DNA of 64,000 nt, taken from Skeletonema tropicum (taxonomy: Eukaryota; Bacillariophyta; Thalassiosirophyceae; Thalassiosirales; Thalassiosiraceae). The position numbers and the translations under genes were made by a program. The stretch spans positions 2,170,001 to 2,234,000 of the forward strand of contig CM074130.1 of the NCBI GenBank assembly GCA_037178625.1, given 5' to 3'. This document shows positions 21,681 through 31,654 of this stretch, piece after piece. How positions within the stretch are numbered: the first letter of the stretch is position 1; every line of letters starts with the position of its first letter. The notes under the pieces were generated by a model, which was not told where the DNA came from, searched no databases, and was given only the letters and a program-made list of their open reading frames with translations.

Positions 21681-24419
21681 ATGTTGAGCGGCAGTGCGGC
21701 GGCTGCTACCGCTAGAATGATACCAAGAATGATGTTTGGCTTAATTCTTCTCGCCTTCACCAGCCCACTTGTGGACGGATTTGCCTACGCACCCAACTTC
21801 ATCACAAAAATTATCGAACAATCTACTGGAATCGCTCCAGTTGGACTCTTGGACGTTGGACAAAATAGTAACAATGATAACACTGACGAGACACCAGTCG
21901 AAGAAGCTGCGAGCACCATTGACTTTCAAGGACCGATTACGACACGTTTCCCGCCTGAACCAAATGGCTACCTCCACCTTGGACATGCCAAGGCAGTCTC
22001 CTTCAATTTTGCAGTAGCGCGTGCCTTTCAGGGTGGAAATGGCCGATGTCACATGAGATTGGATGATACCAACCCCTCCAAGGAAGATGAGGAGTATGTT
22101 CAGTCGATATTGGAAGATGTGCGTTGGATTCAACAGGGTTTGGATCCTTTCACTGCGGATGATGAGACTGATAAAGACGGACCATGGTATGGTGATGTTC
22201 GGAAGACGTCCGATTACTTCCAATTGATCTATGATGCGGCTGTGTACCTAATCAAAACTGGGGATGCATTTGTGGATGAGTTGACTGCAGAAGAAATGAG
22301 GGAATATCGTGGAACGCTGACTGAGCCGGGAAAAGAAAGTCCGTGGAGGGATAGGAGCGTGGAAGAGAATTTGAGCTTGTTTGAAAAGGTTAGTCACTGA
22401 TTGCTTGTATTGATCATCTAGAGCATTGATGTATACATATTTCGCTCTTTTCTCGTCGCTAATAGAAACAAAAATTTGGTTTTGTGCTTCAAGATGAAAA
22501 ATGGAGAGTTTGAAGATGGTAAATACGTGCTACGGGCCAAAATCGACATGTCATCACCCAACGTAAATATGCGTGATCCAGTCCTCTACCGAATCAAACA
22601 TGAGACTCATCAGGCGACAGGAGATGATTGGTGCATCTATCCTATGTATGACTTTTCTCACCCTATTGCAGATGCTGTTGAGGGCATCACTCATTCACTA
22701 TGTACATTGGAATTCGAGGATCATCGCCCTCTGTATGATTGGACAGCAGAACGAGTGCTGAAAGCTGATCTTGTGTCTTGCCAACCTCGTCAGATAGAGT
22801 TTAGTCGATTGAATTTGAAATATACCGTGCTATCGAAGCGAAAGCTAATCAAACTTGTGGAAGATAAATATGTGAACGGTTGGGATGATCCTAGAATGCC
22901 GACATTGTCGGGGGTACGACGTCGAGGCATGCCTCCAGCGGCCATTCGTTTGTTTTGTGAACGCATGGGTATTTCCAAGTCAGATTCCAATATTGACTTT
23001 ACCATTATGGAGGATTGTGCTAGAGAGGTGTTAGACGACGAAAGTCCTCGCGCATTCGCAATTCTTGATCCATTGAAAGTTACAATTAAGAATTGGGATG
23101 ATTCAACGAAAGAAGACTTTGAAGTCCCACGCCATCCAAAGAAAAGCGAGCTCGGAGAGCGTACTGTCCCATTCGGTAAAACTGTATTCATAGAAAGAAG
23201 TGACTTCTTTGACTTGGAAGGACCGGAGGGAGTGTCCAATGGGGGCAGGGCACCCAAGGGTTTCAAACGTCTTCTCCCTGGGGGTAAGGTTCGACTGAAG
23301 TATGCCTACGTCATTCGTTGCGATGAGATTGTGCGGGACCCAGAAACAAATGAACCAACAGAGCTTGTGTGTACCTTGTATCCTGAAACACGAGCCGGGG
23401 TAACGCCTGAAGGTGAGGCACGAGTAAAGGGTATTATCCAATGGGTCGAAGCCAGTACTGCAGCCAAAGTTCAAGTGATGCAATATGATAGACTTTTCAA
23501 AGTGGAAGAACCTGGAAAAGATTCCGGCGAATTCACTGATGATATCAACACTGAATCATTGAAGATAATGAAAGATGTCATTGTGGAACCATCTGTTGCG
23601 AAGGATGCTTTGGATATGATTGCTCGAATCCAAAGCAGCTCGGCTGAAGAAAAGCTTTATCACTCTGCGCTTACGTATCAGTTTGAGCGAAGTGGCTACT
23701 TTGCATTGGACTTATCTTCAACTGAAAACAATCTAGTTTTCAACCGCGTTGTCACATTGAGAGACACTTGGGGTGCACCACCTGCTGGTGGAAGAGGGAA
23801 AGCGGAACAACCAAAACAAAAGAACCAACAGAGCAATCCGAGGAAGAAGGGAGGCGGCCAAGCCCCTATTCTGGAAGATGCCCGTCGCGTTGCTCTCCGT
23901 GCCGGTACAATCCTCGAAGTCGGCCCACATCCCGAGGCTGACAGTTTGATTGTGTGCAAGTTAGACTGTGGAGATAAAAATGAGGCTGGCGAGGCAGAAG
24001 AGCCACGAACAGTTGTTGCTGGGTTGGCAGGTAAAATTCCTTACGAGAAGCTTACAAATCGGAAGGTTGTATGCATAACCAATTTGAAGCCAGCCAAAAT
24101 GAGGGGAATTGAAAGTACAGCAATGCTGCTTGCAGCATCAGACGGCAAAGAAGGAGACGATGAATCTGTAGAGTTACTAGACGTACCTGATTCTGTCCCG
24201 AACGGAGAGCTTCTGTCGTTTGAAAATATGGATCCATGCGAACCTGATGGAATGCTCAAAAGCAAAGGAGCTTTGAAAGTTTGGGACAGAGTTAAATCGA
24301 AACTGAGAGTAAACGAAAATGGTGAGGCAACATATCAAGATGATGGTACCGAGCGAAAACTTCTCACCAGTGATGGACCTATTACGGTGGAATCTTTAAA
24401 AGAAACAATAATTGGATAG
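21681..24419 (+). CDS. Glutaminyl-tRNA synthetase with plastid-type presequence and C-terminal EMAPII-like domain
   Basis: Charges tRNA-Gln with glutamine. Two exons: 21681-22388 and 22494-24419, with a 105-bp intron (GTTAGT...TTCAAG); splicing keeps frame through L-F-E-K-M-K-N-G-E-F. The product is about 877 residues. The catalytic class I motifs are [12 protein letters not shown] (HIGH box) and V-L-S-K-R-K-L (KMSKS box), followed by the GlnRS anticodon-binding barrels. After a Lys/Gln/Gly-rich linker, about residues 690-800 form an OB-fold tRNA-binding domain of the EMAPII/Arc1p type ([10 protein letters not shown] and N-L-K-P-A-K-M-R-G). The N-terminus has a hydrophobic signal ending V-D-G before F-A-Y-A-P, the diatom plastid cleavage pattern. 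Starts at 21603 or 21717 are also possible; all keep the signal. No in-frame Met lies between the signal and the HIGH box. Confidence 0.93.
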
Positions 24420-25047
24420 AGCTCGTCAGAGTGGGGAAGTGAATCAATCTTGCCCTGTGAATGTGACAAAATGAATACGTCACGGTGAAAGAATTCGGAC
24501 TACATAATTGATTCTCTGATTCTTAATAAAATAAGTATGAACCAACAGTGCAAGTGAAGTGATTGATAGAAGAAAAGACTCCTCATCAGGCCATCTACGA
24601 TGCAACCAGGAAAAATGAAACTTATAAATTAATCTTTCTCCAGGTAGGAGTATCCAAATCCAAGGGACCCCTAATGAACTTTTTCACGCAGCCAGCCAGG
24701 TGGTGTCGTTTCACCCGCTGGCTGGCAGATAGATACTAAAGTTAAAAGTTCGGAAGAGGAAGACAGCTGCGAAGAAGGTATGCGACATGCGACAGGCCCG
24801 AACTGGGATTTTCGCTTGACACCTCAGCAAAAAAGGATCATCTTGAGGAATATCTTGAGCTCAAGTGCTTGTCTTTTTTCGTGTGCCCACACACGATGGT
24901 TCACGGCGACAGTTTGGAGTTAGTGTCTCTCTTGGACTTTTTTGTGACAAAAAGGAGAAAAATTACGAGAGACGTTATACGGTCAAATTGCAATTACTCG
25001 AGGCGTGAACCGTCGTGCACAAATCTAAGAGAGAGCTAAGTAGCGCT
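24420..25047. other. Intergenic, no gene seen
   Basis: Downstream flank of the GlnRS gene. A short inverted repeat (CCAGCCA...TGGCTGG) lies at about 24690-24727. I see no reading frame or RNA gene. The second MITE follows. Confidence 0.5.
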
Positions 25048-25284
25048 TAGGCCTTTGGATATAGGGGGCTAACTTACCCCTTATCGGGGGGATTTCCCCC
25101 CCAGATTCCCCCCGGCGAGAAGGGGGGGACGGTTAGTTAGCGAAACTCCCGTGATTTCAGTCTAAAGCTAGCAAAATGTTGGCTAATATGGACCATTTTA
25201 CCCCCATTTAGACGACTTTGCCACCAGATCAGAACCCTCAATATCGGGGGGCTCCCCCCTCGACCCCCTATATCCAAAGGCCTA
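25048..25284. mobile_element. MITE, 237 bp, with 8-bp target duplication
   Basis: Perfect 21-bp terminal inverted repeats (outer part TAGGCCTTTGGATATAGGGG) are flanked by the direct repeat GTAGCGCT at 25040-25047 and 25285-25292. The centre, read on the minus strand (TCGTCTAAATGGGGGTAAAA, then TGGTCCATATTAGCCAA), closely matches the centre of the 10666-10983 MITE. Poly-G/poly-C blocks flank this core. There is no coding capacity. The 8-bp duplication points to hAT mobilisation. Confidence 0.92.
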
Positions 25285-25292
25285 GTAGCGCT

Positions 25293-25328
25293 GCACTCAG
25301 CACTCAGCACTCAGCACTCAGCACTCAG
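25293..25328. repeat. GCACTCA microsatellite, five copies
   Basis: Five tandem 7-bp units begin directly after the right target duplication of the MITE and lie about 140 bp upstream of the next start codon. Confidence 0.85.
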
Positions 25329-25467
25329 TCAGCTCAATGTTTCATCATTCATTCGACACTCAAATGCACGGCACAATCTCATAACAAAGAGCAATTACTT
25401 GCTGAGAGCACATCACCAGCAAATTTCCATTAGAAGAATCGCTTCAGCCAAAGGAACCAGCGATACG

Positions 25468-26970
25468 ATGGATTCATTCGAGAGCCTGCTGAAGGCAGCC
25501 CAACAAATCGATTCACCCGGCTTCAATGTAAAAGTTGTCTTGGAGATGAAGCATCAACAACAGCAGCAGCTGAGTGCTGCTGTGGCTATGGCTACGCAAT
25601 TGTCGACGCGTCCTCGTCCTCATGCCGCCGCCGCTACAATGCCACCTCCGCCTTCACCCCCTAGAGTTCAACTGGCTGAGTATGACGATCCTTCCGTCGC
25701 CACCGTCTCTAAGCCCTCCCTGTATTCTTCATGTTTAGCACCGGCGCCGCCTCTGCAGTATTACGACTACTACGCTGCTCGTGCTCCTGCTGCGTCGGGG
25801 TCATTGTACGATCCACCTACTTCTGCCTTGGCCGCCATGATGATGACGTCTCCATCATCTGCTCCTACTTTTTGGCCATATTGTGGCCTCAGCCCTCGCT
25901 TTTTTGGATACCACCCCGTAGTGGTGCCTACTGCCGCTCATGCCAATGGTCTCTCATCTACAGCAACAGCAGCAAGACCTTTGTGCTTGTTCCCTGCCAC
26001 CGCTGCCTCTTGTCCTCAAGCTCATCATCTTTCTCCTCAAGCTTCTCAAGGGTTGGCAAACCACATTGTGGCGGCGGCAGTGGCAGCAGCTCCTACTGCT
26101 TCAGATGGATTCTTTAAGCCCATTACCGAGCCAGAGCATCCTCGTTCAGCTACTAACAATATGGCCTTTGTCTCCCCTGAACCCATGACGAGCCGTACTG
26201 GACATCGAGGCAGGCGCAGTAACACTGAAGCTGCTGCTAAGGGATCCTTGGAGTTGAAGCCATCTGCAGAAGATAGTACTCCTCCTGAAGATGAAACTGC
26301 TGATGCCAAGATGCGCATCGAAGTAACACCTGATGCCGAGTCCAACAACAACAACGACGACGATATTGGTGGCGAATATAATGGTATCTTCACTCCTTGT
26401 TCATGGCCAGGCGATGACAATGATAACGTCACAATTGCCTTGCCTGCGTTGTTTGATGAAGAAGATATTCCCTATGTGAATCCTGCCCACTTCATCATCG
26501 GTAATGAGATTCTTGAGCCGTTTGTTGTCCCCAAGCATCATTATGATGCTGCTGCAGCCTCTGCCAACACTAGGACCATATCTTCCTCTGCCCACAAGAA
26601 CAAGAAGAGCAAGAAAGAAAGGCCCAACTTTCGTGCTGGCTCCGTCGCATTTCGCTGTCGTTTCTGCAAGCACTCTCGTTTCAAGGACAGTTATCCCCTC
26701 GCGACTATCTATCCTGAAAGTCTGAAGGGGTTGTACCGTGCCAACTTGCGTTTCCAGGCCAATCACTTGGAGGTATGCAAGGAATGTCCTCGCGAGCTTA
26801 AGCAACGTCTTAGGAGAGCTCGTCAAAACAACGACCATCGTTCTTTTGAGGTCCAAGGTGGAGTGAGGAAGTATTGGATTGAAACTGTCGCAAGGAAGGG
26901 ATTCCGTCAAGTTACCTTTAAAGGCAAGGGGAGGATTGGCTTTGCGGCTCACGAAAATTACCACTCCTAA
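25468..26970 (+). CDS. Cys/His-cluster protein, possible DNA-binding regulator
   Basis: 500 residues from the ATG at 25468 (MDSFESLLKAAQQ). Residues 25-350 are low complexity (Gln, Ala, Pro, Ser, then acidic), typical of regulatory proteins. The conserved part is the last about 110 residues after a basic K-N-K-K-S-K-K-E-R-P stretch. It contains F-R-C-R-F-C-K-H, then Y-P-L-A-T-I-Y-P-E-S-L-K-G-L-Y-R, then a downstream N-H-L-E-V-C-K-E-C-P, and ends with an aromatic, basic block (V-R-K-Y-W-I-E). The C-x2-C ... H-x3-C-x2-C spacing could bind one zinc ion. I recall similar C-termini as a multi-copy family in centric diatoms, without a proven function. DNA binding is inferred. Confidence 0.75.
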   Translation: MDSFESLLKAAQQIDSPGFNVKVVLEMKHQQQQQLSAAVAMATQLSTRPRPHAAAATMPPPPSPPRVQLAEYDDPSVATVSKPSLYSSCLAPAPPLQYYDYYAARAPAASGSLYDPPTSALAAMMMTSPSSAPTFWPYCGLSPRFFGYHPVVVPTAAHANGLSSTATAARPLCLFPATAASCPQAHHLSPQASQGLANHIVAAAVAAAPTASDGFFKPITEPEHPRSATNNMAFVSPEPMTSRTGHRGRRSNTEAAAKGSLELKPSAEDSTPPEDETADAKMRIEVTPDAESNNNNDDDIGGEYNGIFTPCSWPGDDNDNVTIALPALFDEEDIPYVNPAHFIIGNEILEPFVVPKHHYDAAAASANTRTISSSAHKNKKSKKERPNFRAGSVAFRCRFCKHSRFKDSYPLATIYPESLKGLYRANLRFQANHLEVCKECPRELKQRLRRARQNNDHRSFEVQGGVRKYWIETVARKGFRQVTFKGKGRIGFAAHENYHS

Positions 26971-27265
26971 GCTGAATCTCCCGATCTATCTTCTTCTCTA
27001 CATCCCATCCTATAACAAGAGAGAGAATGACTTACCGTCATGTGTCAGCATCTTAACGCATGCACAACCTACCTTATTCGGAATGGAAAAAGGCTATCAT
27101 CCTGAATCATCTCTAGCATCCATTCGTCTACAAGTTTAAACACCGCACATGCACCACACACTTACTACGCCACACACTTCTACCAACGATAGTCAAATGC
27201 ATCGCATTTCGAACACTACACATATTACTCAGTATCCAGCAAATTTCATTTGGGTATGTACCAGT

Positions 27266-27690
27266 AATCTATCTATCATCGACTAGAAAGAGTCTTAACA
27301 TTTATCTTCCACGGCTTGAAACATTAGCACGACTCGAAAGAGTCTTTACATTATCTACCATTGACTTGAAAGAGAGTCTTCAAATAATCTTCCACGGCTT
27401 GAAATATTAGCACGGCTCGAAAGAGTCTTTACATTATCTACCATTGACTTGAAAGAGAGTCTTCAAATAATCTTCCACGGCTTGAAATATTAGCACGGCT
27501 CGAAAGAGTCTTTACATTATCTACCATTGACTTGAAAGAGAGTCTTCACATAATCTTCCACGGCTTGAAATATTAGCACGGCTCGAAAGAGTCTTCACAT
27601 TATCTACCATTGACTTGAAAGAGAGTCTTCACATCATCTTCCACGGCTTGAAATATTAGCACGGCTGAAAAGGCCTTTACATTATCTTCC
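27266..27690. repeat. 83-bp tandem repeat, about five copies
   Basis: The landmark CTTCCACGGCTTGAAA recurs at 27306, 27389, 27472, 27555 and 27638, an exact 83-bp period. Each unit holds two related halves of about 41 bp (CTTGAAAGAGAGTCTTC and CTCGAAAGAGTCTTTAC), so the array probably grew from a smaller unit. It begins about 300 bp past the stop of the Cys/His-cluster gene and might fall in its transcript. Confidence 0.92.
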
Positions 27691-27844
27691 TTAAACTTAA
27701 ATATAATCCAAACACTTTTTAACACTGGCTTGACTGAAGTTGTTACACACCGAAAAAATTGAAACTGTTGTTTACTTATACAAAAGCATTATTTATTCTA
27801 TTCTGTTGTTCTGCACAATACGATAACATAACAATTACAACTCT

Positions 27845-28530
27845 AGCGTGTTGCTGGCCGGCTGAAGCTGAGATTGGTCCTCTCAGATCAGCTACGACGC
27901 TGTAGCATCAACAATACAGGCGCGATAACACTGAGCAGCTCTTATGAGCTTGTATAGTATCGCCAACGAGTATAATGGACCACTAGAAGCTGCTCATGGG
28001 ATCAATGACGACGCTAGATACAATACGGCTATTTGAGTTGCTACTGGCCAGATGAAGCTGAGATTGGTCCTCTCAGCTCAGCTGCGAGGCTGCAGCATCA
28101 ACAATACAGGCGCGATAACACTGAGCAGCTCTTATGAGCTTGTATAGTATCGCCAATGAGTATAATGGGCCTCTAGAAGCTGCTCATGGGATCAATGACG
28201 ACGCTAGATACGATTCGGCTATTTGAGGTGCTGTTGGCCAGCTGAAGCTGAGGTTGGTCCTCTCAGCTCAGCTGCGAGGCTGTAGCATCAACAATACAGG
28301 CGCGATAACACTGAGCAGCTCTTATGAGCTTGTATAGTATCGCCAACGAGTATAATGGGCCTCTAGAAGCTGCTCATGGGATCAATGACGACGCTAGATA
28401 CGATTCGGCTATTTGAAGTGCTTCTGGTGAGCTCGCACTTTACCTCTCAGATTAGCTACGAGGCTGTAGCATCAACAATACAGGCGCGCGATAACACTGA
28501 GCAGCTCTTATGAGGTTTTATAGTATAACC
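27845..28530 (-). repeat. Diverged outpost of the left-edge satellite, inverted, 190-bp period
   Basis: The landmark GCTGAAGCTG (or a close variant) recurs at 27861, 28051, 28241 and, degenerate, 28431: a 190-bp period with the last copy incomplete. Read on the minus strand, the unit matches the 1-4722 satellite. Shared words include AGCTTGTATAGTATCGCC, GAGTATAATGG and CTAGAAGC on the strand shown here, which are complements of the left-array monomer. The unit has gained an AACAATACAGGCGCGATAAC segment where the left array has its TAGAAGCGATGC region. Confidence 0.9.
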
Positions 28531-28867
28531 AGTAAATAAACGCGTTGGGACGCTGTTTATTGGTGTAATTCTCCGCTGTACAAATAGTGTCTATGGTTGA
28601 GGATTTTTTTAAGTTGTGCCATTGTGTGTGATTTTTGCGTCGGGTGACGGAACTTTTCGAAGTCAGGTAGGTGTCTCATTATTTTTCTAATTTAGTCGTG
28701 TCATTTTTTAGTGGCATAAACCCCGTATGCCGCAGTCATCGTTGACGATGTCAATAGTATGTCATCACGATGTACTATAAGTAGTAGTCAGTCGTCCCGC
28801 GTGAAGGCCACACTTCTGCTACCAACTTATTATTGTAGTTCTGTTGTTATGACTCTTCGATGACACC

Positions 28868-30142
28868 ATGCCGCCCCGTACTCACACAAGCAAGAGAAGG
28901 TCACAGAATAGCGGACTACCAAGCAGCATCAGGCGTCGAAATGCGCCGTCTTTCAGTTCCGTGTTTGAAGAGGACAGCAGCCGAAGCAACACAATTTCTC
29001 TGTTTTCGTTTTCAATTCCTAATCCTCTATCATACTTTCGTCGCAGTGACGATGATTATTCCTCAACGGGACCAGCAGCATCCTATAATACAACAAAATA
29101 CATTCTCTATGGCGGTGTGATTTTCATCATGCTTGCATCATTATTCGATACGTACTTCCGAACGCCATCCAATAAGCAGAGTGAGGAAGGGGAAATCGTG
29201 GGAGCAGCTCTCCCTCATGTGACAAGCGATGGGAAATACCATGGGAGATATCCCAATTCTCTCCTTACACTGTTCTATCCATACACATTGTTCAGAGATG
29301 TTGTCCTAGATCAGCCAGTTGATGTAAATGATGTTCCTTTCTTTTGGCACGCGCATGTCTCTGATGAAATTCCTGTCAAGAAGGTTTTGAAAACATGCTA
29401 TGGAGCTGATCTTGTGGAACTTGATACAGAGGAAGATGTCGAGAAAGCAAAAGAGTTGAAATTGGTACCTTCTTTAGCGTCGCAGGAAAGAGTTGGACCA
29501 GGATCACTGAAAGAAAAACTATACAACGGACAAAGGAAACAACCGATAGTCATTACTTCTCCACATATTAGAGAAGTCGCCGAATTATTCACTCAAGAGA
29601 ACATGGGTCGAATGCTCTCATTTTACAGGCATCCCATTGATTATGATCTCCATCCTAATTTGAAGACCAAGCTGCCTCCCGACGCGGTGAACAATTTCAT
29701 GACTCGCCTCTTATCAGATGTGCATACAGGAGAACTAGGCTTTAAGGAGCTAGGCATCGGGAAACAAGTCATTCGGCAATGCACACTATCTGGAACGCGA
29801 GATCTCATGGCGGAATCAATCCTCAGGTTTGGACAGTACTTTGGCTGGGTACCAACGGGTGGAGAGGGAACAAAACTGAGCGAAGAGACTGACAACGCCA
29901 TTGCTAAATCATGCATAGATGACATATTGCAATCTTATCCTGGGGAGAGGTACGCTGATCACAATTCACCCGAGTGGCAGGCATTTTACAAGGCAAATAA
30001 GATGGACTGTCAGCTCTATGAATTGGCTAGGAGTACGTGGCGTGCTCAGATTCAAACTATTATTCCACTCATATTGCAGAAGCAGAGAGCTGGAGAAGGT
30101 GACGACGATGAGAAGAATGACGAAGAAGGAGAGGAGGAGTAA
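28868..30142 (+). CDS. Sulfotransferase-like type II membrane protein, active site apparently degenerate
   Basis: 424 residues. A basic Ser-rich cytosolic N-terminus is followed by one membrane segment at about residues 78-97, then a lumenal domain. The domain order fits membrane sulfotransferase-fold proteins common in diatoms: P-F-F-W-H-A-H-V-S (where active members have a Lys-Ser/Gly phosphate-binding loop), I-T-S-P-H-I-R-E, and L-S-F-Y-R-H-P-I-D-Y (the Arg-His-Pro block near the second PAPS-binding site). The Gly/Ser-rich loop is replaced by S-D-E-I-P-V, so transfer activity is doubtful. The C-terminus is acidic. Golgi location is inferred from topology. It converges on the ADAT3-like gene with 102 bp between stops. 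Confidence 0.7.
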   Translation: MPPRTHTSKRRSQNSGLPSSIRRRNAPSFSSVFEEDSSRSNTISLFSFSIPNPLSYFRRSDDDYSSTGPAASYNTTKYILYGGVIFIMLASLFDTYFRTPSNKQSEEGEIVGAALPHVTSDGKYHGRYPNSLLTLFYPYTLFRDVVLDQPVDVNDVPFFWHAHVSDEIPVKKVLKTCYGADLVELDTEEDVEKAKELKLVPSLASQERVGPGSLKEKLYNGQRKQPIVITSPHIREVAELFTQENMGRMLSFYRHPIDYDLHPNLKTKLPPDAVNNFMTRLLSDVHTGELGFKELGIGKQVIRQCTLSGTRDLMAESILRFGQYFGWVPTGGEGTKLSEETDNAIAKSCIDDILQSYPGERYADHNSPEWQAFYKANKMDCQLYELARSTWRAQIQTIIPLILQKQRAGEGDDDEKNDEEGEEE

Positions 30143-30244
30143 TAGTATACAGAAATTTTAAAGTACATAGAGGCGACATGCATTATCAAGAAGGAGAGTA
30201 GGATTCGTTTTTTGTAGCTGTAGTTTTATGTAGGATGTATTTTA

Positions 30245-31654
30245 TCAACAATCAAACTCTTTCTCTGGGTGAAGATTGTTTAGCTTTGCAACGAGTGTCC
30301 TTCGAGACACATCTTCTACGCTGCAACCATCACTGCCATCGCTTAGATTCAATCGGAACGCACGATAGTGATGATTTGTCCCAGGCAAGGAATGTATACC
30401 TGCATCTTGGCCACTTGATTTCGGACCACCCAAACCACCCATTCCTTCATCAGGGATACCAAATATGACACGTCTCACTCGCGAATGCACCAAGCTCATT
30501 GCCTCAAATATGTTTGGCTCCTTTGTAAGATATACGTCGTACCCTGTGCAAAGATATTGGCCACCGCGGAATTCGTCGGATTCCATACCATTAGATACTG
30601 CTACCTGACGTTCAATTCTACTCACTCCTTGAATCGCCAGTAGAGGTGCAGTAGAAAGAGGATTTACGTAATCGGGGAATGACAGTGCATCTCTATCTAT
30701 ACCTTGAAGTTTCCGTTCTTGTGACGCCCGTGAAATAATGAACCCGGTTTGAGGATCCATCACTACAGCACCTGATATTGATAACGACACTTCTCTATCA
30801 CAAGTTGGTTCAATTTGCTGTTTCCACTCTCTCCATTGATCATTTCCCATCATTGCATCAGCCAATGCTTCTTGCATCCCATTTTTCATCAAATTTATTT
30901 CTGCAGATGACAGTGCCTTTTCTTCCTGCTTGAATTGTGTTGTCTTCTTTTCGAAGAAGAGACTAGGCCAAACGCTTTTGTTCCATTCGTCTCGTTCCTC
31001 CTTGTTCTTCGCTGGCCTTCCAGGTAATGATTGTTGGATTAAATTATTGTGACTTTTAAATCCATATTTTGAGAGTATTTGTTGTAAAGATTTTGATGTT
31101 TCATTCTGCGTCGTCGTTGAAGTATTCAGAGAGTCGTTGACCTGCTGTACAGAGCCAACAAGAACATCAAGAGACCAATTATTTTGGTTAGACTTATGCT
31201 TTTGCTTTCTCTTTTTTGTACCCTCTGTACTGGTGTCTTCATTCTCTACATCTCCACCTGTCAATTTCTTGCCGCAAGAAGTTGTTTTGTCCTCACTCGA
31301 AGATGAAGAAGAAGATGATAACTTTTGTGTTCCTGCACTATCTGAATTTGCTCTCAAATTCAACTCATGTTCAGTAGCAGCTCGTCTTCGAGTTCGTTTC
31401 AAATGATCTGTCCTTGGAAATTGGGTTGTACTCGATGTACTGGTATCTGTAGAGGATTTGTCTGATTTTGTTTCAGGACACCGCAGCGGTAAAATCGAAC
31501 TCAGATCTTTGGATAGCGGGCCACAGATCGTGGGATCTATATTTTCAATGATGTAGCACTCAATCCAGTCTGGCAGTGTTTCCTCCGTTTCTGTGCTCTC
31601 TATCTCTATGAACCAGTCGTCGGTATTGCTGTTGGAGCAGGTCATCTTCACCAA
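30245..31654 (-). CDS. ADAT3-like tRNA adenosine deaminase subunit lacking zinc ligands
   Basis: 469 residues, single exon. The C-terminal about 200 residues match the ADAT3/Tad3 deaminase domain, the non-catalytic partner of ADAT2 that makes inosine at tRNA position 34: Y-L-C-T-G-Y-D-V-Y-L-T, then S-L-V-H-S-R-V-R-R-V-I-F-G, G-M-G-G-L-G-G, and L-P-G-T-N-H-H-Y-R-A-F-R. The canonical E-P-C-x-M-C-A-M is here E-P-N-I-F-E-A-M, so both zinc cysteines are gone. At the HAV/HPV position (N-P-L-S-T-A-P-L-L-A) the ligand histidine is replaced too. The N-terminal half is long, Ser/Thr-rich and disordered. It shares a 323-bp divergent promoter with the fibrillin gene. Confidence 0.85.
   Translation of the reverse strand: MVKMTCSNSNTDDWFIEIESTETEETLPDWIECYIIENIDPTICGPLSKDLSSILPLRCPETKSDKSSTDTSTSSTTQFPRTDHLKRTRRRAATEHELNLRANSDSAGTQKLSSSSSSSSEDKTTSCGKKLTGGDVENEDTSTEGTKKRKQKHKSNQNNWSLDVLVGSVQQVNDSLNTSTTTQNETSKSLQQILSKYGFKSHNNLIQQSLPGRPAKNKEERDEWNKSVWPSLFFEKKTTQFKQEEKALSSAEINLMKNGMQEALADAMMGNDQWREWKQQIEPTCDREVSLSISGAVVMDPQTGFIISRASQERKLQGIDRDALSFPDYVNPLSTAPLLAIQGVSRIERQVAVSNGMESDEFRGGQYLCTGYDVYLTKEPNIFEAMSLVHSRVRRVIFGIPDEGMGGLGGPKSSGQDAGIHSLPGTNHHYRAFRLNLSDGSDGCSVEDVSRRTLVAKLNNLHPEKEFDC

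Noticed and set aside
25731..26432. Several 80-130-codon frames on both strands inside the Cys/His-cluster gene
   Set aside because: They are shadows of the low-complexity coding sequence. The 500-residue frame alone has the conserved C-terminal block.
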